Below are positions 56,027-64,000 of a stretch of DNA of 64,000 nucleotides, one piece after another. The stretch's first letter is position 1; the number at the start of each line of letters is the position of its first letter. The stretch is taken from NCBI GenBank assembly GCA_022385805.1, contig MU277671.1, positions 65,875-129,874 of the forward strand. The letters are read 5' to 3'. A program made the translations under genes and the position numbers. The notes beneath the pieces are model-generated. The model did not search any database. It was not told the origin of the DNA and was given only the letters and a program-made list of their open reading frames with translations. This DNA is from Pilatotrama ljubarskyi (lineage: Eukaryota > Basidiomycota > Agaricomycetes > Polyporales > Polyporaceae).

Positions 56027-58863
56027 TTATCGTGTCTCGGGAGCCAAGTATGGACCAGCTACTAAGCACAGGTTCCGAGGCGTGAACTGCACATTGATGA
56101 TCGGCGTCCGCTTCGTCGGGAACGTCGCCAGCAAATCCAGCCTGGGAACAATCTCGTCAGTTAATTATACAATATGCTCGGGAGACGACGTACGTCTCGT
56201 TGCTTTCGACCTCCTTCTCTTCTGGCGGATGCTCCTCCGTTGTGCCGTTCGTCAGCGTCCCGTTCTCCCGGATCTTCGCGCGCGGACCGCCAGCGGCCTT
56301 GACGTCCCAGCATCGCACCGTCCAATCCGCACTCCCGCTGACCAACAGACTCGACTCGGCACTGAACGCCAGCGAGTATATCGAAGCGCTATGGCCTGTC
56401 ATCTTCTTCACGCACTTGCCCGACCCAAGATCCCATAGCCGGATTGCCAGGTCCTCCCCTGCATTTATCACATGAGCATGGCAAGTGCGACACAGCCATG
56501 ACAGTCCACACGTACCAGCTGTTGCAAGGTACCGGCCATCGGGACTGAAGCTGAGGGTGGAGACGATGTCGTCGTGCCTGTAGAACACGCGGACACACGA
56601 GCCGCGCTGTACATCCCACAGCCTCGCGGTGCAATCGCTTGAGGCCGTGCCGAGGTACAGGGAGTTCGGATGGAATCCTACAGCCTGTGCAGCGAGTGCC
56701 TTTCATCAGTTGGGCCGTGCATATCCCGTATCGCTCGCACTCACGTTCACATCGCTGAGGTGTCCAGCATATATCCGCAAGGCTGATGTCCGGTCCGTCG
56801 ACCACAGTCGTGCTGTCCTGTCTCTGCTGGCAGTCGCAAAGTAAATGCCCATTGGACTCCACTTCACGTCCCATACAGGATTCTGGTGTCCTCGGTAAGC
56901 CACCACGTTCGTCATGGTATCCAGCGACCACAGACGCGTTGTAGCATCCGCAGATGCAGAGAGCAGGTATCGTGGCGGCGTTGCAGAGCCCCCAACGGGG
57001 TCGAACGAGACAGAGTAGACGGGACCACTGTGCCCAACGAGCTTCCGAGTCGTAGACCCGCTCTTTTCTCGGATCTTCTGTAATGAGGACACTGTAAAAA
57101 GTGATCAGAGGTAGTTGTGTTGGGAGGAGTTTCAGCACTCACAATCTCGTACTGAACTCGATTGGAAGTCACTGCGGTATCCCTTCAACTTCTCCCCCTT
57201 GAGATTCCATAGTCGGATATAGCTCTCAGAGAAACCAGCAGCCAACAACGAGGTATCCGGTGAAAACTCGCAGCATGGTATCCTGGAGATTGTCGATAAG
57301 CGCAAGGCAGTTTCAGAGAGACCAGAACGTACCCTTCGCCGACATCATGGAAGGTATATGCGCAAATACTGGGCAGCGCGCGTGCTCTGGCAGCAGCCCC
57401 TTGTGCTGTGTTCGCGTTCGCGGTGTTCAGCACAGAGGGGTCCAGTCGGATACGTTTCCGCGTGTCGCGGACTTTCTCTACTTCTCGCTTTACATCCACT
57501 GTCTTAAACATCGGTGGATGTGGCGGTAGGTCAGCTAGTGTGGGTGACACCAGCCCTGCCGGAGGAGCCTGCCGAGCAAAGTGGAGGTCGTAGCGCGCCC
57601 CGGGGTCATGGTCGACCATGGCCTGATCCTGGAGTGTCCGCTCGGTCTCCGCGCGGAGATCTTCTGGTATTGGCGCAGGTCCGAGCTTCAGCTCGCCTTT
57701 GGAGGCGTTAAAGGCATTAGCGTCGGTGCTGCTGCCATTCGTCTGCGGAACGACCGCGGAGAGGAACCCCGTCGATTCTTCCCAGGCGCGGGGCGATACC
57801 GACGCTGTGGCGGAGGACGTTACTGCACTGCGTAGTCAGCAGTTGTTCTCCAAGTGCAGAGCGCAATCTATCACCTTCGAAGCGTAGATGGTTATTAACG
57901 ACTCGCATGACTGCAGCTCTTCCTCGACGCCCCTTGTCACCAGCAAAGCCTTCCCCGGATCCGGTGGGTTCGCCTCCCACACCCTCCGTGAGCCATCCTA
58001 CGAGGAGGCTGAAGCCGGATCGACTCATCCGCACGGTATACTTTTCTGTCCGAAACCGCTGCGCGACTTCATCGGTTTGGACATGATATGGGAGCGTAAT
58101 GGTTGACAGGTGGTTGAGGGTCGAGTAGTGGATGGGAGACAGAGATGCTGAAAACGTGGAGTAGAAGTCTTGTGCTATATTCGCACAAGCTGAGTGAGAC
58201 AGAAGCCAATGCGCGAGCATATCCAACCCTACCCGCTTCACGGAATCCGTGCTGGACGAGGTCGAGGTAGAAGTGACAGAAGATGGGGAACAAGATGGGT
58301 CGAAACTCCGGCTAATATGACTTTGAGCACGGAGTAGTACGAACCGAACCAAGCGCACTCACGCGGTACATGTCTAGCGAGCCATCCACCCATGCCTCCA
58401 GCTCCCGAAATCCTTCATGCTTGTCTGTGGGGTCAAGGGAGAGAATCTCTTCCGAGCCGACGGGCCCTATGCTAGAAATGAGATTCTGGATGTTCTGCGG
58501 AGTACCCGTGGACGACAGCTCCTGGAGGACGCTCGAGCTGTCCTTGAGCGCATTCTGGTCGGGGTCTGCGGGCTTCTGCGCGAAGATGGCCAGCTGCTTG
58601 ACGAGCTCCTCCTGGGATATCGTGGCAGACGGCGCGGTCTCAGGTTGCTTGCCCTTGTCGACGCCCGTGGACGATGCGTTGCGCTCGATCTCCTCGAGGA
58701 ACGCCTGTTTTGCTGCCTTGTGCCCTCGCGCGCTCAGGTACTCCAGAATGAGCTGGTCGACGTTGGACGCGACGTCTTTGTTTGATGATTCCGCGACGTT
58801 GGCGGTGGTGGCAGAGGGTGAGACTCCATCTGGAGTAGATGCCGCGGGCGTAGCAGCAGACAT
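56027..58863 (-). CDS. TAF5: TFIID/SAGA subunit Taf5
   Basis: WD40 scaffold of TFIID and SAGA. N-terminal LisH: NVDQLILEYLSARGHKAAKQ. The NTD2 domain has AWVDGSLDMYRPEFRPILFP, IFCHFYLDLVQHGFREAAQD and FYSTFSASLSPIHYSTLNHL. Linker: RFEGDRLRSALG region and a Pro-rich stretch. The WD40 propeller has VGHSGPVYSVSFDPVGGSAT, RYLLSASADATTRLWSLDTM, GHQNPVWDVKWSPMGIYFAT and ASRDRTARLWSTDRTSALRI. It continues with AVGFHPNSLYLGTASSDCTA, ISTLSFSPDGRYLATAGEDL and GHSASIYSLAFSAESSLLVS. The end is RLDLLATFPTKRTPIINVQF and APETR-stop. About eight exons, near 740 residues. Start ATG opens MSAATPAASTPDGVSPS. Confidence 0.95.
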
Positions 58864-59280
58864 GGGTGTTATGGTACAACAAGCAAATTAGCGGAGTCGA
58901 AGAGTCAGAGTGTCATCAACAGCATGCAAGAACGAGCGCAATCGTGCCCAGTTGTCAGCTCGGCTTTGTGAGGCAGGGTGGTGGTAGAGTGAGCTCGAGC
59001 TCGAGGAGAGCGGCAGCCACACTGGTTCGCGCGTCGTTTCAAGTCCAACGCGAGCGAGCGCGTCACGTCACGGCCACACTCGCGTAGTTTGCAGAGCTAG
59101 CGCCGAGACTAGAGTAGACCTCTCTCGAGGAGAAAAGGTGCAGAAGGACGCGGAAACCCGAGATGTATATGTAGAGGATAGGATACAATATGACAACAGA
59201 AGCAGTACAATACGGCAATAGCACAGGTATATTTTACACCACCCTTGCACGGAGCAGTTTGAGGGTCCCGCGAGCCACCT
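58864..59280. other. Intergenic, TAF5 promoter / RecQ 3' end
   Basis: 417 bp between two minus-strand genes. A 12-bp perfect palindrome, gagctcgagctc, lies at 58991-59002. No gene recognised. Confidence 0.55.
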
Positions 59281-62170
59281 CTAGTACTTGCCCCTGCGCC
59301 CACGCTTGTAGCCGCCTCCATACGAGCCGCGGTAGCCTCCACGGGAAGAGGAAGCTGTAGTGGTCTGGGTATAAGTGCGCTTTTGAGACGTGCGCGCAGG
59401 CGCTACCATGGCGGGCTCCGCCTTGGCATAGCCAGCCCTCTTGCACTCCACATCGAAAGCCGCCACGAGTACGTTGAAGTCAGTGTCGACCATGCTGCCA
59501 AAGAGGGGATGGTACGTCGACCACTTGCCCGCCGTCAGACGTGGAGATGTTATGCCGAAGGCCATGCGAGCGAGCAACCGGGGGTCGTCCCGCTCCGGGC
59601 AAGCATCCAGGATTTGCCTGATTCGTACAGGATCGGGTATGGCTTGAGCAACGGGCTCGAACTCTACACCTTGCCCATTCAAGCAGAACGTGCATTGGCC
59701 ACACAACCCATCCGGTACGACGTCCTCATCCCCAAAATGAGCTGCTAGCGTTTGTGCCATGCCTATGAGCAGTATATGTGAGCTCCGTGTATCTGAGGTA
59801 CCCTGCAAGAACCCACAGTCGTCGGTCGTTGCGAACTGGATGACTTGGCGGATCTTCTCAACAGCTTCGTCTTCTCGAGCGACCATGCGCTGGTACATCA
59901 TGTTAGCTAGATTCTTGATCTCCTTGTTCGCCTTGGGCAGAGGCTTGAGGACCATGAAACGCTGGAAGTGGAGTCAATAAAGTGTCAGATTGAAGGAGAA
60001 AGTGCACATACAGCTCGGACTTGAGATGCCTTGCTGGATATATGCCCTGCCACGATCATGTTATACTCGCTATCAACGAAGGGTGGTGCTTAGTCTTACC
60101 GTCTAGTTCCCAACCGTTGATTGTCCGAGCTAATTCGGACCGATCTACCTTCGAGTATTGTGCTGTAGTGACCATGTCGACCTGGCGTGAGGATAAGAGT
60201 TTGTGTCAGCGACGAGATGACACTTGCGGGAAGCATGGACATGCCTGGTACGTGCCACCTTTCTGTTTCCAGTATGTGCGAATGGCCAGGGCAGCAGGTG
60301 AGTTGTCGGCCATTATCTTCTGCCATCCACTGGGAGTCTTCGATGATATATCGTATTGCGAGTAGAACGGAGTCGTTGCTCGGATGTACCCGTAGTCCAG
60401 CTCGAGTTGAGCATAGCAGAGATTGAGCACGTTTTGCTGCAGGCCTTGTCAGCGGTGCAACGAGAATCCTGAGGCAACGGCATACTCTTATATCGAAGCT
60501 GGACGGGCGGGTACATCAGCGTGTGCAGATATAAGCCGAGCCGGTAGTACTCACTCCTTCGCTTGCTTGTAGAGGTTGAAGTCGATAGTCCCATCGGAAG
60601 CAGCGTCCTTGATAGCGACCTCCTGGAGCCAGAGCTCGAGGTCCCGCTTAGCGCAGGTATCCCCTCGAGCGAAGCCCTCCAAGATCGGCACGTCGCTGGC
60701 GCAAAGGAACATGTAGCAGGTCGACGGCAAGCCATCACGACCCGCTCTTCCGACCTCTTGGCTGTAGTTCTCAAGGGTCTTAGGCATGAAGAGATGTATG
60801 ACCTTGACGAGGTTACGTCGAGCCTCGCACCATGAGTGAGCTCAGACTCACCTGTCGGATGTTTGCTGGGTACCCATACGGTTTGAGTGTCGTATGTCAT
60901 GCAAGGATTCTACGAACCTCACCTTTATCGATACCCATACCGAAGGCGATAGTGGCGACAACGATACCTTTATCAGAGTCCATGAATTGTTGTTGGACGC
61001 GTTCCCGCTCCTCAGACGGTAGGCCGGCGTGGTATACCATAGCCTCGAGGCCGTAAGCGCGGAGAAGATTGGAGACTTCCTCGGCATGCTTCTGGAGCGT
61101 GACGTAGACGATCGACGGCCCCGTCCTCTCTTTCAAGATGGAGACGAGACGAGCGATTTTCTGATCCATAGACTGGACGACTTCGGTCCTCAGGGCAAGA
61201 CTGATAGAAGCTCAGAGAGAGACCTCCTCCAATGAGCGGAGCTCTCCAGTGAAGCACTCACTTCGGCCTGTACATGGGGATTCGGAAGACGCCAGATTCG
61301 CGGTTGATGAAGAAGCTGTCGCAAATGTCCTTCGCGACGGAAGGCGTCGCAGTCGCTGTAAGACAAAGGACGCGCTCGACGTCCAGTTCCTCCGCGAAGC
61401 GCGCTATCTTCAAGTATTCCGGACGGAAACTCGCACCCCACTAGGACAACGTCTGAGCCGTTCCTTCCAACACTCGAACCAAGTGCACCAAATACCACCG
61501 ACCTGGGAGATACAATGGGACTCATCCACAGCCAGCAGTGAGATCTTCACCCTCTTCATCATCGAAATGAATCCTTCGTTATTCAACCTGTTGATAGGAT
61601 ACCTCATGAAAGGGGTGCCCAGGTCGTACACACGACTGTTACTCACCTCTCCGGCGCGACGTATAGAATCTTCATCGCTCCGGAAATGACTTCGTTCTTG
61701 ATCCATGCGGCCCTGTCGGCACCTTGTGTGCTGTCCAGGTTGGCGGCCTTCACGCCCCTCATGACCAGCCCATCCACTTGATCTTTCATGAGCGCAATGA
61801 GCGGCGAGATGACGAGGGTCAGCCCCTAGGTTAAAAGGACGCGTCAGTCGCGGTGTCAAGAAGCTCATACTCATCGAACTCACGTCCAGACATAGTGCGG
61901 GGATTTGGTAAGTCAAACTCTTTCCGCCTACAAGAGTTGTTATGTTCACCGACCGTCCACTCGCGTCCACCGGGATATCACTGCGCACCTCCAGTCGGGA
62001 ACAACACCAGAGCGTTGTCGTTATCCACGAGAAGCCGGCGGATAACCTTCATAACAGTATCCGGTCAAGACGGGTTTAGAGAGGTCAGAGGCGAGACATA
62101 CCGCTTCCTGCTCATGACGGAAGGACTCGAAACCGAAGGTGTTTCGGAGGACGTCGTACGCCTTCTCCAT
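59281..62170 (-). CDS. RecQ-family DNA helicase
   Basis: ATP-dependent 3'-5' DNA helicase of recombination and fork repair. Start [20 protein letters not shown]. Motif I is [20 protein letters not shown], followed by [19 protein letters not shown]. Motif II is [19 protein letters not shown] (DESH instead of the more usual DEAH), motif [18 protein letters not shown]. The C-lobe has [53 protein letters not shown] and motif [23 protein letters not shown] zinc site is read after splicing: DDCGFLQAHFGDE ... GLCGQCTFC. The C-terminus is [24 protein letters not shown], an RG/GY-rich tail. No long N-terminal extension as in Sgs1/BLM. About 11 exons. Which RecQ paralogue it is cannot be decided here. 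Confidence 0.88.
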
Positions 62171-62552
62171 AGCGATTGTCGCGTCTTGAGGAAGCCTTAG
62201 GCAGCGCAAAGACTCGGAACGTAGAGCAGAGCAGAGAATACGCGTACACGGTCCCGCCGCGGACGTACTGCACGAAAGTGGTAAAGAGAAGCCTTCTCAG
62301 AGGGGCGTCTTTGTGGACGCGTTGTTTGCTCAGGCGCCCGTGCTGCATCTGAGATAAGCAGAGAAGCCCGGGCCCTCGAGCGCTCAATACTAGTACTGTA
62401 TACGGGACAAGATTCTCTCAAGTTGAGCAAGAACTTAAATTAAAGCAAGTGCACAGCAACGTTCTCTCGCAAAGACGTATAATATACAGCGGGGGTCTCG
62501 GGAGTGGCAGATGGTGGTGAACAGGACGAGATGGCTTGGCATGACGCGGCGT
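62171..62552. other. Intergenic, RecQ promoter / NoxA 3' end
   Basis: 382 bp between minus-strand genes, with one ACGCGT at 62317-62322, about 150 bp before the RecQ start. No gene recognised. Confidence 0.55.
62317..62322. promoter_or_regulatory. MCB-type ACGCGT element upstream of RecQ
   Basis: A single copy, so weaker than the pair upstream of RAD51. The role is inferred from the G1/S MBF element of yeasts. Confidence 0.35.
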
Positions 62553-64000
62553 TCAGAAGTGTTCCTGGAAGGAGCGTGGGCGTGAGTACACACACTACAT
62601 GCCAGGTTACCTCGGGGAAGCCTCACCTTTGCGAACGCGAACTCGACGTTGGCGCAGTTCGCAGCCTGGCAGGCCTCCTTGATGGCCTTGGCGAGGACAC
62701 CGGGTCCACAGAAGTACGTCTGTGGGGATGTCGCGTTAGCAACGCCGACATGCCCGAGCTGCCCGTTCGAAGACTTACCCCGACTTTGGTCTTGAGCTGC
62801 GCATTGGTACCCGGGACGTACTGGCCGCCTTGGATGGCCTGGCTCATGCGCGAGTAGATCGTCTTCCAGTCCGGACGGCCGAACATGGTGCGGGTGCGGA
62901 GGAGCGTGAGCGGGTCGTACTCGGCACCGGCATCATTGACCGCAATGTTCCATAGCATGTCCTCACTGATCTTCTGCGTCAAGTAGATGTTGATGCGCAA
63001 GAAGTTGGCTGAAAAGCAGATGGTTAGCCAGCGTTAGCGCGGTGTGGTCACTGAGACTCACGGTCGGCCTGGGCCGCCTCGACCTCCTGGAGGAGCGTCT
63101 GGAACCAACCGAACGACGGCGCATCACGACAGACCCAGAAGAACTCGACGCGCTTGAGGGAGCCGAGCGTGCCCTTCTTCTGGCGGTACCAGATGTGCTT
63201 GAGAATGGACGCGAAGGGCGTGACACCAATACCGGCACCAATGAGCACGGCGACCTCGACGTTGAAGACGTCCTCCGCGGGGGCACCGTACGGGCCGTCG
63301 ATCCGCACGGCGGGGAGGGCCCGGCCGGTCGAGTCGATCTCCACGAAGTCGCCACGAGTGCCATAGGCACGCTCGTCCTTCTCATCACCCTTCAGCGCGG
63401 CCTTGGTCATTGCGGCGACCACCTGGGGGCCAGCACCAACACGTTCGCCCAAAGCATAGGTCCAATCACCGACTTGACGGATGTGAACGGAGACGTAGGG
63501 GTCCTCGGGGGCGGAAGTGATGGTGAACTGATGTCTCCGTCAGTCATTATGTGACAGCTGAAACGCCGGAAGACTTACAGGATGCCATTGCAAGCCCGAG
63601 ATTTCAGGGACCTGAATGAACAACCACTGGCCAGCCACGTACTTGAAGCTCGGCTTGATGATACGCAGCTCCATAGCGCCTGGATTGGTCGATATGTTAA
63701 CACCTTGGTGACAGCTATTTTTAGAACGAGACAATCCCGCTTACCACTGGGGTGAACAAGGACCTTCGACAGACGCGTCGCGCGCCTGGCCCGGATCTCA
63801 CGCCAAATCCTCTCTCCAAAGTAGATAATGCCGGGCCAGATGGTAAATCGCCAGCTCTCGTATCCCAAGCAGTGGTCGGTCGTGTAGAAAGGGAAGACCT
63901 TGCTGTAGGCGGGGTTGGGAGAGTCGCGGACGAAGCATCCGGTGGCATGGGTGTAGAGACCGATCATGAAGAAGAACGCGAGGTGGTGCGTGTACCAGAA
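62553..64000 (-). CDS. noxA: NADPH oxidase NoxA (gp91phox type), 5' part missing
   Basis: Membrane flavocytochrome that moves electrons from NADPH to oxygen to make superoxide. In fungi it serves differentiation and fruiting. The window has the C-terminal half; the gene continues beyond 64000. Seen: FFMIGLYTHATGCFVRDS and RFTIWPGIIYFGERIWREIR at the end of the membrane domain. The FAD-binding block is HPFTITSAPEDPYVSVHIRQ, then RIDGPYGAPAEDVF. NADPH-binding AVLIGAGIGVTPFASILKHI and VEFFWVCRDAPSFGWFQTLL follow, then VGVYFCGPGVLAKAIKEACQ. The last exon gives the invariant NOX end, AKEHF-stop. No EF-hands are visible, so it is NoxA/B-like rather than NoxC. At least seven exons are in view. Confidence 0.93.

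Overview
This window is nuclear DNA of a filamentous basidiomycete, most likely an agaricomycete. By eye its GC content is in the mid-50s. The genes are densely packed on both strands and broken by many short GT-AG introns, mostly about 45-65 bp. The products are eukaryotic and fungal: Pal1, Ice2, a delta-8 sphingolipid desaturase, NoxA and a Kex2-processed repeat protein. I see no transposon, rRNA, tRNA or CRISPR array. Gene coordinates below are start-to-stop spans that include introns. Reading frames were joined by hand at plausible splice sites.

Layout. 0-9.4 kb: NUS1 (dolichol synthesis), SEC17 (alpha-SNAP), AGM1/PCM1 (UDP-GlcNAc synthesis), a DUG3-type glutamine amidotransferase, ICE2, and MoaE/MOCS2B (molybdopterin synthase). 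9.5-17 kb: a fused pseudouridine-phosphate glycosidase/kinase, the mitochondrial helicase IRC3, and the ADP/ATP carrier. 17.5-25.3 kb: a SIZ/PIAS SUMO ligase, NudC, a secreted seven-repeat Kex2-substrate precursor, and ESF1. 25.4-31.5 kb: an EED-like Polycomb WD40 protein, complex I subunit NDUFA11, and a Rap1-like BRCT/Myb protein. 32-40 kb: RPS16, mitochondrial L4, RAD51, phosphoglycerate dehydrogenase and HIS7. 40-50 kb: Pal1, a MetE-like single-domain protein, RPL13, the cytochrome-b5 desaturase, and a metallophosphoesterase. 50-64 kb: a single-pass cell-surface protein, two conserved-looking orphan proteins, TAF5, a RecQ helicase, and the 3' part of NoxA, which runs off the window.

Most genes are housekeeping and do not form a metabolic cluster. 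Several are divergent pairs with short shared promoters: SEC17/AGM1, SIZ1/NUDC, KEP/ESF1, EED/NDUFA11, RPS16/MRPL4 and SER3/HIS7. Some intergenic motifs fit known fungal regulation. There are two TGACTC (Gcn4-type) elements between the serine and histidine genes, and ACGCGT (MBF-type) boxes upstream of RAD51 and RecQ.

The most unusual locus is at 21657-22454. It encodes a signal peptide, a short pro-segment, and seven near-identical 26-30 residue units separated by KQKR. No cysteine is seen, there is no CaaX end, and no peptide-modifying gene lies nearby. This looks like a precursor of a secreted peptide family that I cannot assign to a known one.
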